From: Chloroflexota bacterium
GTDB taxonomy: Bacteria > Chloroflexota > Anaerolineae > Anaerolineales > VGOW01
NCBI GenBank assembly: GCA_016213135.1
Contig: JACRBQ010000069.1
Coordinates: 1-64,000 of the forward strand
Length of the DNA: 64,000 nt
Direction: 5' to 3'
The notes beneath the pieces are model-generated. The model was not told where the DNA came from, did no database searches, and saw only the letters and a list, made by a program, of their open reading frames with translations. Shown piece by piece: positions 24,018-33,130 of this stretch (position 1 is the stretch's first letter; the number at the start of each line of letters is the position of its first letter). Made by a program: the position numbers and the translations under genes.

Positions 24018-24671
24018 ATGAACCCACAAGATTACGAGTCCATCTACGCCGGGTTTGAGTCGGCGCTCTCGCGCTACGATTGCGGCCAGCATTGCGCCCC
24101 GCACAACCGCGGCGAGCCGGTGTGTTGCTCCACCGAGCACGCGGTGCCCATTGTGACGGTGGAGGAATGGAAGTTTCTCAAATCGCGCACCGACCTGTGG
24201 CATCTCTACCGATCGCCCTCCGCCGCCGGGCGCAAAATCAAAGCCGAACTGCCCCACGATTGCCGGGCGCTGGAGTGCAAAGGGGCGGCCCTATGCGAGC
24301 GCGAGAACCGGTCGCTTTCGTGCCGCACGTTCCCGTTCTTTCCGTACATCACAAAGAAATACGACTTCGCCGGACTGGCGTATTACTGGAACTTTGAAGA
24401 CCGCTGCTGGGTGATCAGCAATCTGCAAGTGGTGGAGCAGATTTTTGTGCGCGAGTTCGTCAGCACGTTCGAGTTGCTGTTCCGCAAAATACCGGGGGAG
24501 CTGGAAACGTTCCGCGACTACTCGGCCTCCATGCGGCGCGTGTTTTCGCGCAAAGGGCGCACCATCCCTCTCATTGGCCGCGACGGCGGCTACTTCGAAG
24601 TGGCGCCCGGCACCGGAGAGATACGGCCGGCGAAGGTGGATGAGTTCGGGAAACACGGAGTGTACAAGTAA
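24018..24671 (+). CDS. Cysteine-rich conserved hypothetical protein (YkgJ-like)
   Basis: A 217-residue soluble protein with cysteines in the pattern YDCGQHCAPHNRGEPVCCS, HDCRALECKGAALCERENRSLSCRTFPFFPY and DRCW. The spacing suggests a metal or Fe-S cluster site reminiscent of YkgJ/CxxCxxxCC zinc-iron proteins. The function is unknown. ATG 24018 is preferred; an upstream in-frame start adds nine residues without a better ribosome-binding site. It is divergently placed from the gene at 23939. Confidence 0.6.
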   Translation: MNPQDYESIYAGFESALSRYDCGQHCAPHNRGEPVCCSTEHAVPIVTVEEWKFLKSRTDLWHLYRSPSAAGRKIKAELPHDCRALECKGAALCERENRSLSCRTFPFFPYITKKYDFAGLAYYWNFEDRCWVISNLQVVEQIFVREFVSTFELLFRKIPGELETFRDYSASMRRVFSRKGRTIPLIGRDGGYFEVAPGTGEIRPAKVDEFGKHGVYK

Positions 24672-24731
24672 TACTCAATACCCAATACCGAATACCAAAT
24701 ATTGGGTATTGAGATTTTGTATCGGGTATTT
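24671..24731. repeat. AATACCC-type short palindromic repeat
   Basis: Starts within the stop codon of the upstream gene (TAATACTCAATAC), continues as AATACC iterations and is mirrored as ATTGGGTATTGAG and CGGGTATT. It ends just before the uvrA ribosome-binding site (GGAG). Same family as 88-150 and 31953-31985. Confidence 0.85.
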
Positions 24732-24742
24732 ATCGGAGTCTT

Positions 24743-27694
24743 ATGCCTCAAGATAAACTCGTCATCGTCGGCGCACGAGAACACAACCTGAAAAACATCA
24801 CCGTCGAGATTCCGCGTGACAAACTGGTGGTCATCACCGGGCTGTCGGGGTCGGGCAAATCGTCGCTGGCCTTCGACACCATTTTTGCCGAGGGCCAGCG
24901 GCGGTACGTGGAAAGCCTGTCGGCCTATGCGCGGCAATTCCTCGGCCAGCTCGAAAAGCCCGACGTGGATCGCATTGACGGCCTCAGCCCGGCGGTAGCC
25001 ATTGACCAGAAGGGCGTCAGCCACAACCCGCGCTCCACCGTGGGCACCGTCACCGAAATTTACGATTACCTGCGTTTGCTGTTCGCCCGGGCGGGCACGC
25101 CCCACTGCCCCAAGTGCGGGCGGCTGGTGCAAAAGCAATCCGCCGAGCAGATTGTGGATGCCATTGCGGCCATGCCCGAAGGGGCCAAATTCATGATCCT
25201 CTCGCCGCTGGTGAAAGACCGCAAAGGCCACCACCAGCAAGTGTTCGACGACGCCCGCAAGAGCGGCTTTGTGCGCGTGCGCGTGGACGGGCAGGTGCGC
25301 GACGTGGAGGAGCAGATCGAGTTGGACCGCTACAAGATGCACACCATCGAGGCGGTGGTGGATCGGCTGGTGGTGAAAAGCGGCAAGGGAGAAGAGGCCA
25401 GGGAATTCCTCACCCGCGTTACCGACTCGGTGGAAACGGCGCTGCGGCTGGGCGGCGGCACCATGATCGTCAATCGGCTGGAGGCGGACGGCGGCGAGGA
25501 TCAATTGTTCTCGGAGCACTTCGCCTGCCCGTTCGACGGCACCAACCTGCCCGATATCGAGCCGCGCACGTTTTCGTTCAACAGCCCGCACGGGGCCTGC
25601 CCCGACTGCCAGGGGCTGGGGACGAAAATGGAAATCGACCCCGACCTGATCCTGCCCGACAAGGAATTGAGCGTGGCCGAGGGGGCCATTGCCGTGATGG
25701 AATGGCGCAACATGGAAGAGGGCGGCGGCTACTACTGGCAAACGCTGGAGGCCGCTTCACAGCATTACGGCATTCCCCTGCGCGCGCCCGTCGGCAAGTT
25801 GGCTGAGGATAAGCTGAAGTTGCTGCTCTACGGCTCGGGCGGCGAGAAAATAAAAATCCATTACAAGTCGCGCGACGGGCGCTCGGCGGTGTGGGAAACG
25901 GCTTACGAGGGAGTCATCCCCAACCTCAAGCGCCGCTACAGCGAAACCACGTCCGAATACATCCGCGAACGCATCCAGGAATTCATGACCTACCGTCCGT
26001 GCGAAGTATGCAACGGGCTGCGCCTGCGCCCCGAAGCGCTGGCTGTGACCATCGGCGACAAGAACATCGTGCAAGTAACCGAATGGCCCGTGAACCATGT
26101 GCTGGAATGGGCGGAGGGACTCAGAAGGCAAAAGGCAGAAAGCGGAAGGCAGAGGTCAGAGGTCGGAGGTCGGAGGTCGGAAGGGATTGGGCCGGCGGGG
26201 TTGAGTCAGCGGGAGACGATTATTGCCACGCCGATTCTGAAAGAGATTCGGGCGCGGCTGCAGTTCATGGTGGACGTGGGGCTGGACTACCTCACCCTCA
26301 GCCGCACGGCGGGCAGTCTCTCGGGCGGCGAGGCGCAACGCATCCGCCTGGCCACGCAGATCGGCTCGCAACTGATGGGCGTGCTGTACGTGCTGGATGA
26401 GCCTTCGATTGGCTTGCACCAACGCGACAACGCCCGGCTGATCAAAACGCTCCAGCGCATGCGCGACCTGGGCAATACTATGCTGGTGGTGGAACACGAC
26501 GACGAGACGATGCTGGCCGCCGATTGGATTGTGGACCTGGGGCCGGGCGCGGGAGCCAAGGGCGGCTACCTCGTGGCCGAGGGAACGGTGGAGCAGATTC
26601 TCAAACACAAAACATCGCTCACCGGCGCGTATCTTTCGGGCCGCAAGCGCATCGAAGTCCCCGCCCGGCGGCGCGACGGCAACGGCCAATCGCTCGTGCT
26701 GCGCGGCGCGCGCGAGAACAACCTCAAGAACATTGACGTGCGCATTCCGCTGGGCAAAGTGGTGTGCATCACCGGGGTTTCCGGCTCCGGCAAAAGCACG
26801 CTGCTGGTGGAACTGCTCTACAAGGCGCTGGCGCAAAAGCTGCACGGCGCGCACGACCGCCCTGGCGACTTCGACGGGCTGGATGGCGTCGAGCACATCG
26901 ACAAGATCATCAACATCGACCAGTCGCCCATCGGTCGCACGCCGCGCTCGAACCCGGCCACGTACACCGGCATGTTCGACGAAATCCGCAGCCTGTTTGC
27001 CGAACTGCCGGAATCCAAAACGCGGGGCTACAAGTCAGGGCGCTACTCGTTCAACGTCAAGGGCGGGCGCTGCGAGGCCTGCCAGGGGCAGGGGCAGAAT
27101 CAAATTGAGATGCAGTTCCTGCCGGACGTGTTTGTGCCGTGCGAGGTGTGCCACGGCACGCGCTACAACCGCGAGACGTTGCAGGTGCGGTACAAAGACA
27201 AGAGTATTGCCGACGTGCTGGATATGAGCGTGGACGAGGCGCTGGTGTTCTTCGAGAATTTCCCGGCGCTCAAGCGCAAACTGGACACGCTGGCCGCCGT
27301 GGGGCTGGGCTACATCAAGCTGGGCCAGCCGGCCACCACCCTCTCCGGCGGCGAGGCGCAGCGCGTCAAACTGAGCAAGGAGCTGTCGCGCCGCTCCAAC
27401 GGCCACACGCTGTATGTGCTCGATGAGCCGTCGGTGGGCTTGCACGCCGCCGACGTGCACAACCTCACCGACGTGCTGCAACGGTTCGCCGACGACGGCC
27501 ACACCGTGCTGATCATCGAGCACAACATGGACATCATCAAACTGGCTGACCACATCATTGACCTCGGCCCGGAGGGCGGTGACCGGGGCGGTTACATTGT
27601 GGCCGAAGGCACGCCGGAGGAAGTGGCGAAGGTGAAGGAAAGCTACACGGGGCAGTATTTGAGGAAGTATTTGAAGAATGGGAGGAAGGCGTAG
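24743..27694 (+). CDS. uvrA: Excinuclease ABC subunit A
   Basis: DNA-damage recognition ATPase of nucleotide excision repair, 983 residues. Two ABC modules: Walker A motifs GLSGSGKSS and GVSGSGKST, two signatures LSGGEAQR, and Walker [17 protein letters not shown] and [16 protein letters not shown]. The zinc fingers CPKC/C..C-type, [16 protein letters not shown] and CEACQGQGQ...[10 protein letters not shown] are present. About residues 455-478 contain an inserted Arg/Ser/Gly-rich stretch ([20 protein letters not shown]) that comes from a GAGGTCGG direct repeat, immediately before the conserved [12 protein letters not shown]. The Shine-Dalgarno sequence is GGAG. Confidence 0.97.
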   Translation: MPQDKLVIVGAREHNLKNITVEIPRDKLVVITGLSGSGKSSLAFDTIFAEGQRRYVESLSAYARQFLGQLEKPDVDRIDGLSPAVAIDQKGVSHNPRSTVGTVTEIYDYLRLLFARAGTPHCPKCGRLVQKQSAEQIVDAIAAMPEGAKFMILSPLVKDRKGHHQQVFDDARKSGFVRVRVDGQVRDVEEQIELDRYKMHTIEAVVDRLVVKSGKGEEAREFLTRVTDSVETALRLGGGTMIVNRLEADGGEDQLFSEHFACPFDGTNLPDIEPRTFSFNSPHGACPDCQGLGTKMEIDPDLILPDKELSVAEGAIAVMEWRNMEEGGGYYWQTLEAASQHYGIPLRAPVGKLAEDKLKLLLYGSGGEKIKIHYKSRDGRSAVWETAYEGVIPNLKRRYSETTSEYIRERIQEFMTYRPCEVCNGLRLRPEALAVTIGDKNIVQVTEWPVNHVLEWAEGLRRQKAESGRQRSEVGGRRSEGIGPAGLSQRETIIATPILKEIRARLQFMVDVGLDYLTLSRTAGSLSGGEAQRIRLATQIGSQLMGVLYVLDEPSIGLHQRDNARLIKTLQRMRDLGNTMLVVEHDDETMLAADWIVDLGPGAGAKGGYLVAEGTVEQILKHKTSLTGAYLSGRKRIEVPARRRDGNGQSLVLRGARENNLKNIDVRIPLGKVVCITGVSGSGKSTLLVELLYKALAQKLHGAHDRPGDFDGLDGVEHIDKIINIDQSPIGRTPRSNPATYTGMFDEIRSLFAELPESKTRGYKSGRYSFNVKGGRCEACQGQGQNQIEMQFLPDVFVPCEVCHGTRYNRETLQVRYKDKSIADVLDMSVDEALVFFENFPALKRKLDTLAAVGLGYIKLGQPATTLSGGEAQRVKLSKELSRRSNGHTLYVLDEPSVGLHAADVHNLTDVLQRFADDGHTVLIIEHNMDIIKLADHIIDLGPEGGDRGGYIVAEGTPEEVAKVKESYTGQYLRKYLKNGRKA
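26127..26185. repeat. GAAGGCAGAGGTCGGA direct repeat inside uvrA
   Basis: Iterations of AAGGCAGA and GAGGTCGG (four GAGGTC units with one or two changes). Read in frame as a basic Ser/Gly/Arg stretch. Low-complexity DNA of this type elsewhere in the window is intergenic, so this looks like an insertion or expansion tolerated in a linker. Confidence 0.7.
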
Positions 27695-27730
27695 GGGGCA
27701 ATTCATGAATTGCCCTTACGGAATTGCCCG
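27691..27730. repeat. REP-like palindrome upstream of RAYT
   Basis: GGGGCAATTCATGAATTGCC flanked by GTAG and CTTAC, followed by a half copy GAATTGCCCG. It overlaps the uvrA stop codon region and ends 12 bases before the RAYT start. Confidence 0.9.
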
Positions 27731-27741
27731 CTAGGAACATT

Positions 27742-28431
27742 ATGCCCTTCGATCCGCGCAGACACCATCGCCGCTCCATCCGCCTCAAGGGCTACGATTA
27801 CTCGCGAGCCGGGGCGTATTTCATCACCATCGTTGTCAAAAGGCGCGAATGCTTGTTTGGCGAGATCGCGGACGGCCAGATGCAATTGAACGAGTTTGGG
27901 CACATCGTTGAATCCATTTGGGACGAATTGCCGGCCCGTTACCCCGCGGTCGAATTGGATGCGTTTGTGATTATGCCAAACCACGTTCACGGCATCGTCG
28001 TGATTACCGTAGGGGCAATTCATGAATTGCCCCTACCCAACGAATTGCCCCTACCCAACGAATTGCCCCTACCCAACGAATTGCCCCTACCCAACGAATT
28101 GCCCCTACCCAACGAATTGCCCCTACCCAACGAATTGCCCCTACCCAATGAATTGCCCGTGCGGGATACCAACGACCCGGCCCAGCGTCGCAAAATGTGG
28201 TTACCTAAAATCGTGGGGTACTTCAAAATGAATGCCGCCAAACAGATCAACCTCTCGCGCCAAACACCCGGTCTCCCCCTTTGGCATCGCAACTACTACG
28301 AACACATCATTCGCAATGAGGCTGATCTCAAACGTATTCGCGATTACATTCAGGCAAACCCTGCACGCTGGATAGCGGATCAGCTACATCCTGGCGCGCC
28401 GCCCAACCGGTTCAACCAAGAAGACTCGTGA
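27742..28431 (+). CDS. REP-associated tyrosine transposase (RAYT, Y1_Tnp) containing its own palindrome and repeat array
   Basis: A 229-residue HUH/Y1 single-strand transposase. The N-terminal [28 protein letters not shown] is typical. The HUH motif is H81-V-H83 in [11 protein letters not shown], and the catalytic Tyr is probably Y202 in [13 protein letters not shown]. Between them, residues about 90-139 are encoded by a perfect 28-bp palindrome plus seven 18-bp units, giving GAIH followed by ELPLPN seven times. Without this segment the protein would be about 180 residues, the usual RAYT size. All catalytic parts remain in frame. Known RAYTs are single-copy domesticated transposases linked to REP spreading; activity here is not shown. 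Confidence 0.9.
   Translation: MPFDPRRHHRRSIRLKGYDYSRAGAYFITIVVKRRECLFGEIADGQMQLNEFGHIVESIWDELPARYPAVELDAFVIMPNHVHGIVVITVGAIHELPLPNELPLPNELPLPNELPLPNELPLPNELPLPNELPLPNELPVRDTNDPAQRRKMWLPKIVGYFKMNAAKQINLSRQTPGLPLWHRNYYEHIIRNEADLKRIRDYIQANPARWIADQLHPGAPPNRFNQEDS
28009..28164. repeat. In-frame palindrome plus seven 18-bp tandem units inside RAYT
   Basis: A perfect palindrome at 28009-28036 (core GGGGCAATTCATGAATTGCC) followed by units of GAATTGCCCCTACCCAAC starting at 28024, 28042, 28060, 28078, 28096, 28114 and 28132, and a partial eighth at 28150. Unit 7 ends in AAT instead of AAC. 18 bases equals 6 codons, so copy-number change preserves the frame. Confidence 0.95.
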
Positions 28432-28449
28432 TCGTCGGCACACCCCATA

Positions 28450-28525
28450 CGGGCGCGTGGGGTAAGGGCGCGCAGGGTAGGGGCAATTCATGAATTGCCC
28501 TTACGCCCTTACGCCCATACGCGCC
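28450..28525. repeat. Long hairpin with REP-like palindrome downstream of RAYT
   Basis: The palindrome GGGGCAATTCATGAATTGCC (28480-28499) sits at the tip of a longer imperfect inverted repeat: GGCGCGTGGGGTAAGGGCG on the left and CGCCCTTACGCCCATACGCG on the right. Together with the copy at 27691 it brackets the RAYT gene. Confidence 0.8.
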
Positions 28526-28670
28526 TCACGAGTTGTCGCCACAAGCATAACGGTTATACTACTACGTGGATCACGCTGGCGAGAAGCATACTCACCAAAA
28601 GGGCGCGATCAAAACGCCTCACCTCACCGATGGCGCAGGTGAGGGCAAAGGCGATGTGGAAGGATAAACC

Positions 28671-29798
28671 ATGCTCACCACCGAAAAAATAGACACCGGC
28701 AACAAACCCCTCGTCCGCCGCTTCATCGCCCTGCCCTACCGCCTCTACGCCGGCCACCCGCAATGGGTGCCGCCGCTGTTGGGCGATATGGAGCTGATGC
28801 TCAACCGCAGCAAGCATCCCTTCTACCAGCATTCCGACGCCGACTTTTTCCTCGCTACGCGCGATGGCTGCGACGTGGGCCGCATTGCCGCGCTGGAAAA
28901 CAAACGCTACAACGACTATCACAAAACCCGGCAGGCCCAGTTCTACCTCTTCGATTGCGAAAACGATCCCGAGGCTGTCGCCGCCCTGTTCGAGCAGGTC
29001 TTCGCCTGGGCGCGGGCGCGCGGCCTCACCCGCCTCGTCGGCCCCAAAGGCTTCGGCCCGCTCGACGGCTACGGGCTGCTCGTCGAAGGCTTTGAGCATC
29101 GTCAGCTTATGACGATGATGAACTACAACTACGACTACTACCCCAAACTGGTGGCGGCCCTCGGCTTCGAGAAGGAAGTGGACTTCGTGTCGTGCTACCT
29201 CGGCCGCGATGCCTTCCGCCTGCCGGAGCGCGTCCACCGCATCGCCGACCGCGTGCAGGAGCGCGGCCTGCTGCGCGTGCGCCGCTTCGCCGGCAAACGC
29301 GAACTGGTGGCCTGGGCGGGCCGCATCGGTCAGGCCTACAACAAAGCTTTCGTCAACAACTGGGAATACTACCCGCTCACCGAGGCCGAGGTGAAATTCG
29401 TGGTGGATAACATCATGCTGGTGGCCGATCACCGGCTGATCAAAATCATCACCCACGGCGACGACGCCGTGGGATTCCTCTTCGCCTTCCCGGACGTGTC
29501 GGCGGCGTTGCAGCGGGCGCGGGGCCGCCTCTTTCCGTTGGGGCTGCCCGATCTCCTCCTCGACATGCGCCGCACCCAGTGGGTGGCCCTCAACGGCGCG
29601 GGCATCCTCCCGGAATTCCAGGGCCACGGCGGCAACGCCCTGCTGTATTCCGAAATGGAAAAGACCATCCGCGAATTTCACTTCCTGCACGCCGACCTGA
29701 CGCAAGTGGCCGAGTCCGCCGTGCAAATGCGCCGCGACCTCGTCAACCTCGGCGGCAAGCCGTACAAGAACCATCGCGTGTACGGGCGGGTGTTGTGA
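28671..29798 (+). CDS. GNAT-fold conserved hypothetical protein (YghO-like)
   Basis: A 375-residue soluble protein. The opening FIALPYRLYAGHPQWVPPLLGDM and HPFYQHSDADFFLATRDGCDVGRIAALENKRYNDYH, followed by VGPKGFGPLDGYGLLVEGFEHRQLMTMMNYNYDYYPKLVAALGFEKEVDFVSC, match the double GNAT-like family that includes E. coli YghO. The acetyl-CoA loop region may be ILPEFQGHGGNALLYSEM. The function is not established. A GGA-type ribosome-binding site precedes ATG 28671. Confidence 0.7.
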   Translation: MLTTEKIDTGNKPLVRRFIALPYRLYAGHPQWVPPLLGDMELMLNRSKHPFYQHSDADFFLATRDGCDVGRIAALENKRYNDYHKTRQAQFYLFDCENDPEAVAALFEQVFAWARARGLTRLVGPKGFGPLDGYGLLVEGFEHRQLMTMMNYNYDYYPKLVAALGFEKEVDFVSCYLGRDAFRLPERVHRIADRVQERGLLRVRRFAGKRELVAWAGRIGQAYNKAFVNNWEYYPLTEAEVKFVVDNIMLVADHRLIKIITHGDDAVGFLFAFPDVSAALQRARGRLFPLGLPDLLLDMRRTQWVALNGAGILPEFQGHGGNALLYSEMEKTIREFHFLHADLTQVAESAVQMRRDLVNLGGKPYKNHRVYGRVL

Positions 29799-29921
29799 TC
29801 GTGATCCGCAAACGCCGTGGATTGGCGTACTCATTCGGCGGGCGGCATAAACCACAGTATCCCCAAATGACGGACAGCAACTCACGCAATCCGGTCGGCA
29901 CGGCTTCCCAATGCGGCGACT

Positions 29922-30242
29922 CTAATGCGGCCATATTCGCGGATAGTCCGACTGCCGATAGTCGGTGATGCCCAAGAGATTGAGCCAGTAATAAAAGCGG
30001 TGCGGCGGGATGCGCCACCAGCCGGCATCGCGGACGAACGCAGCCAGCTGCCGGCGTGGATAGCGATGAAACAGCCATCGCAACTCGCGCCGATTTCCGC
30101 ACGACAGCGTGCGCTCAATCACCGTAAAGGCATCGGTTTCCGGGTTGACGCTCTCGAAAACGCAATCCTGGAAAAATGGCCGCAGGCTGGCGGGAATCCC
30201 GGCGGGGGTCAACTTAATGGAGGCAAGGTCGGAATTGCTCAC
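29922..30242 (-). CDS. Small DUF6922-like hypothetical protein
   Basis: A 106-residue protein with LRPFFQDCVFESVNPETDAFTVIERTLSCGNRRELRWLFHRYPRRQLAAFVRD, which resembles a short family of unknown function seen next to nucleotidyltransferase or toxin-antitoxin genes. I propose the GTG at 30242 as start because TATAAT lies 7 nt upstream (leaderless). The longer frame would be encoded partly by the CTCCTGT repeat. No partner gene is adjacent here. Confidence 0.55.
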   Translation of the reverse strand: MSNSDLASIKLTPAGIPASLRPFFQDCVFESVNPETDAFTVIERTLSCGNRRELRWLFHRYPRRQLAAFVRDAGWWRIPPHRFYYWLNLLGITDYRQSDYPRIWPH

Positions 30243-30249
30243 GGCAGGA

Positions 30250-30255
30250 ATTATA
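30250..30255 (-). promoter_or_regulatory. -10 box of a leaderless mRNA (gene at 30242)
   Basis: Leftward TATAAT, 7 nt from the GTG start, the same geometry as alr. Confidence 0.55.
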
Positions 30256-30310
30256 CTGCGCCGCGGCCGAACCCCGGCCCCCACACCGCCAACGTGTCCG
30301 CCGGGTTTCA

Positions 30311-30338
30311 CTCCTGTCTCCTGTCTCCTGTCTCCTGA
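30311..30338. repeat. CTCCTGT heptamer repeat
   Basis: Almost four tandem copies of CTCCTGT in the gap before gdhA. It resembles the other low-complexity direct repeats of the window (11579-11617, 26127-26185, 53553-53610). Confidence 0.75.
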
Positions 30339-30396
30339 TCCCCCTTTTCCCAAAAGTTTGCTACAATCCGGCCATCACTATTCAGGAGACCCCTTA

Positions 30397-31644
30397 ATGG
30401 CAGAATCCAACGCCTATCAAAACGCCCTCACGCAGTTCGACAAAGCCGTTGCCCACCTCAACCTCAAGCGCGGCATTGCCGAAACCCTGCGCCACCCCAA
30501 GCGGGAACTCACCGTTAACTTCCCCGTCAAAATGGACAACGGTGAGGTCAAGCTCTACACCGGCTACCGCGTTCATCACAACACCGCGCTCGGCCCCACC
30601 AAGGGCGGCATCCGATACCATCAGGATGTCAGCCTCGACGAAGTGCGCGCCCTTGCCATGTGGATGACGTGGAAATGCTCGCTCATGGGCCTGCCCTACG
30701 GCGGCGCAAAGGGCGGTGTCATCGTCGACCCCAAGACCCTCTCCCTCAACGAACTTGAGGCTCTCACCCGCCGCTACGCCACCGAAATCTCCATTCTCAT
30801 GAATCCGCAGGGCGACGTGCCCGCCCCCGACGTGGGCACCAATGGGCAGATCATGGCCTGGATCATGGACACGTACTCGATGCACAACGGCTTCACCCTG
30901 CCGGCCGTCGTCACCGGCAAGCCCGTCGAAATCGGAGGCTCGGCGGGCCGCCTCGAAGCGACCGGGCGCGGCGTGATGGTCACGGCCCGCGATGCGATGC
31001 AGCGATTGAACATGCCGGTCGAAGGGGCCACCGCCGCCGTGCAGGGCTTCGGCAACGTCGGCTCTGTGGCCGCGCGCACCGCGCACGATATGGGCATGAA
31101 GGTCATTGCCGTCACCGACGTGTCCGGCGGCGTGCACAACCCCAACGGCCTCGACATCCCCGCCCTCGTGAGCCACCTCGCCGCCACTCGCTCCGTCGCC
31201 GGCTTCCCCGGCGCCGACTCGATCACCAACGACGAACTGCTGACCCTCAAAGTGGACGTGTTGATTCCCGCCGCCCTCGAAAACCAGATCACCTCGGCCA
31301 ACGCGCACAAAGTGCAATGCAAAGTGCTGGCCGAGGGCGCCAACGGCCCCACCACCCCCGAGGCCGACAACATCCTCAACGATCGCGGCATCTTCATCAT
31401 CCCCGACATCCTGTGCAACGGCGGCGGCGTCGTCGTCAGCTACTTCGAATGGGTGCAAGACCTGCAAGCCTTCTTTTGGGATGAGGACGAAATCAACAAA
31501 CAACTGGAGCGGCACGTCACCAAAGCCTTCGCGCAAGTGATGCTCGCCGCCGAAAAGCATAAAGTGGATAACCGCACCGCGGCGCAAGTGCTGGCGATTC
31601 AGCGCGTGGCCGACGTCACCTTGCTCCGGGGAATTTATCCGTAG
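30397..31644 (+). CDS. gdhA: Glutamate dehydrogenase
   Basis: Interconverts glutamate and 2-oxoglutarate plus ammonia using NAD(P). The 415-residue protein shows the substrate lysine region GPTKGGIRYHQDVSLDEVRALAMWMTWKCSLMGLPYGGAKGGV, VPAPDVGTNGQIMAW, TGRGV, the dinucleotide fold AVQGFGNVGSVAA, and AEGANGPTTPEAD...ILCNGGGVVVSYFEWVQ. The size fits the hexameric bacterial/archaeal NAD-type enzymes. ATG 30397 has the ribosome-binding site CAGGAG. TACAAT at 30362-30367 could be its -10. Confidence 0.95.
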   Translation: MAESNAYQNALTQFDKAVAHLNLKRGIAETLRHPKRELTVNFPVKMDNGEVKLYTGYRVHHNTALGPTKGGIRYHQDVSLDEVRALAMWMTWKCSLMGLPYGGAKGGVIVDPKTLSLNELEALTRRYATEISILMNPQGDVPAPDVGTNGQIMAWIMDTYSMHNGFTLPAVVTGKPVEIGGSAGRLEATGRGVMVTARDAMQRLNMPVEGATAAVQGFGNVGSVAARTAHDMGMKVIAVTDVSGGVHNPNGLDIPALVSHLAATRSVAGFPGADSITNDELLTLKVDVLIPAALENQITSANAHKVQCKVLAEGANGPTTPEADNILNDRGIFIIPDILCNGGGVVVSYFEWVQDLQAFFWDEDEINKQLERHVTKAFAQVMLAAEKHKVDNRTAAQVLAIQRVADVTLLRGIYP

Positions 31645-31709
31645 GACGCACCCCCCCGTTGGGGCGGCGGCCGAGGCCGCTCCAGCCTTTCACTGCGCCC
31701 CCCGCGCCC

Positions 31710-31955
31710 ATGCCCCCCGCCCCGCCCAAGCCGCCCACCAACTACCGCGCCATTCGCGGCATCACCGACCGCAACCTGCTCATCGGCTTCTTCGTCATAT
31801 TGTTCGTCGTCGGCCTGGGGCTGATTGCATTCTTCTACGGCGGCGGGGGCGTGCTCGGCGGTCTGGCCTGCATCGTCGTGGCCCTCGGACTCGTGGGCCT
31901 CATTGCCCTCCTCCTCGCCGGCCTGGGCAAACTGACCGAGTGGCTGGATAAGTAA
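31710..31955 (+). CDS. Small two-segment membrane protein, unknown
   Basis: An 81-residue protein. After a proline-rich start (MPPAPPKPPTNYRAIRG) there are two hydrophobic segments (NLLIGFFVILFVVGLGLIAFFYGG and LGGLACIVVALGLVGLIALLLAGL). No family is recognised. It ends in the TAA that also opens an AATACCC-type repeat. Confidence 0.5.
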   Translation: MPPAPPKPPTNYRAIRGITDRNLLIGFFVILFVVGLGLIAFFYGGGGVLGGLACIVVALGLVGLIALLLAGLGKLTEWLDK

Positions 31956-31985
31956 TACTCAATACTGAATACCCAATACCCAATT
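31953..31985. repeat. AATACCC-type short repeat
   Basis: Begins at the stop codon of the small membrane protein (TAATACTCAATAC) and runs as AATACCC iterations ending at CAATTGG. Third copy of the family. Confidence 0.8.
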
Positions 31986-32033
31986 GGAGAATGTTTCAAA
32001 GGGGTACGCCCCGGCCCCCAATTCAATCCACCT

Positions 32034-33080
32034 TTGCATCCGTTGTCTGCGCTCTCTGACCGCCTCAAAGCCCGCGCCCGCGAACTCGGCTTCGCCTTGT
32101 GCGGCATTACCACGCCCGACCCGCCGCCGCACCTCGAGGCCTACGAACGCTGGCTGGCGCAGGGCCGACACGGCAGCATGGGCTACCTCGCCGCCGAACG
32201 CGCCCGCGAGCGCCGCGCCGACCCGCGCCTCATCCTCCCGGATTGCAAAAGCATCGTCGTCGTGGCCCTGCCCCACTCGCCGGGCGACACACGCGGCCCC
32301 ATCGCCGCTTACGCCCTCGGCGACGACTACCACGACGTGATCCCGCCGCGCCTCGTTAAATTGGTGGAATGGCTGGCAACGGAAGTGGGCCGCCCCATCG
32401 CCCACAAAATTTACACCGACACCGGCCCGCTGCTCGAACGCGAACTGGCCCAGCGCGCCGGCCTGGGCTGGATCGGCAAGAACACCCTGCTCATCAACCC
32501 CAAAGCCGGGTCGTACTTTTTGCTGGGCGAGGCCCTGCTCGACCTCGACCTGCCCCCCGACCCGCCCCTCGCCGCCGACCACTGCGGCAGTTGCACCCGC
32601 TGCCTCGACGCCTGCCCCACCGGGGCCATTCTACCCGACCGAATGCTAGACGCGCGGCGGTGCATCTCGTATCTCACTATTGAACTCAAAGACGCGATCC
32701 CGATGGACCTGCGCCAGCAGACCGGCGGCTGGGTGTTCGGCTGCGACATTTGCCAGGCCGTGTGCCCGTGGAACCTGCGCTTTGCCGAGTCGCTGACCCC
32801 CGACGCTGCCCTCGCCCCCCGCGCCCCGGCCCCCGACCTCGCCGCCGAACTCTCACTCAGCCCGGAGCAATTCAACGCCAAATTCAAAGGCAGCCCGGTG
32901 CGGCGGGCAAAGAGGCGCGGCTACTTGCGCAACGTGGCCGTGGCGCTGGGCAATGGCGGCGACCCCGCCCGCCGCAGTTTATGCGTGCCCGCGCTGGAGC
33001 GCGCCGCCGCCACCGACCCCGAAGCGCTGGTGCGCGAACATGCCCGCTGGGCGGCAGACAAAATAAAACGCGATGCGTGA
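32034..33080 (+). CDS. queG: Epoxyqueuosine reductase
   Basis: Cobalamin and Fe-S enzyme that converts epoxyqueuosine to queuosine in tRNA. The 348-residue protein carries the DUF1730 N-terminal part (LGFALCGITTPDPPPHLEAYERWLAQGRHGSMGYLA), GPLLERELAQRAGLGWIGKNTLLI, and two 4Fe-4S clusters CGSCTRCLDACPTGA and CDICQAVCPWN. TTG at 32034 gives the standard N-terminus, though the TTG three codons later is equally possible. tgt at 20.7 kb acts earlier in the same pathway. Confidence 0.95.
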   Translation: MHPLSALSDRLKARARELGFALCGITTPDPPPHLEAYERWLAQGRHGSMGYLAAERARERRADPRLILPDCKSIVVVALPHSPGDTRGPIAAYALGDDYHDVIPPRLVKLVEWLATEVGRPIAHKIYTDTGPLLERELAQRAGLGWIGKNTLLINPKAGSYFLLGEALLDLDLPPDPPLAADHCGSCTRCLDACPTGAILPDRMLDARRCISYLTIELKDAIPMDLRQQTGGWVFGCDICQAVCPWNLRFAESLTPDAALAPRAPAPDLAAELSLSPEQFNAKFKGSPVRRAKRRGYLRNVAVALGNGGDPARRSLCVPALERAAATDPEALVREHARWAADKIKRDA

Positions 33081-33098
33081 AGTAGATCACGCATCGCG
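33069..33098. terminator. Bidirectional terminator between queG and the LysM gene
   Basis: CGCGATGCGTG and CACGCATCGCG form an 11-bp perfect stem with an 8-nt loop, flanked by AAAA on the left and TTT on the right. The two genes converge here; the queG stop codon lies within the hairpin. Confidence 0.75.
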
Positions 33099-33130
33099 TT
33101 TCACGTTCGGCGGTTGAACCCGCGGTTGAC

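Noticed and set aside
28009-28164. A CRISPR-like array (regular 18-bp units)
   Set aside because: The units are contiguous without spacers, they are translated in frame, and no cas gene is nearby. It is a tandem expansion in the RAYT gene.
28020-28292. Minus-strand protein with LGRGNS repeats
   Set aside because: It is the complement of the ELPLPN array and has no independent start signal.
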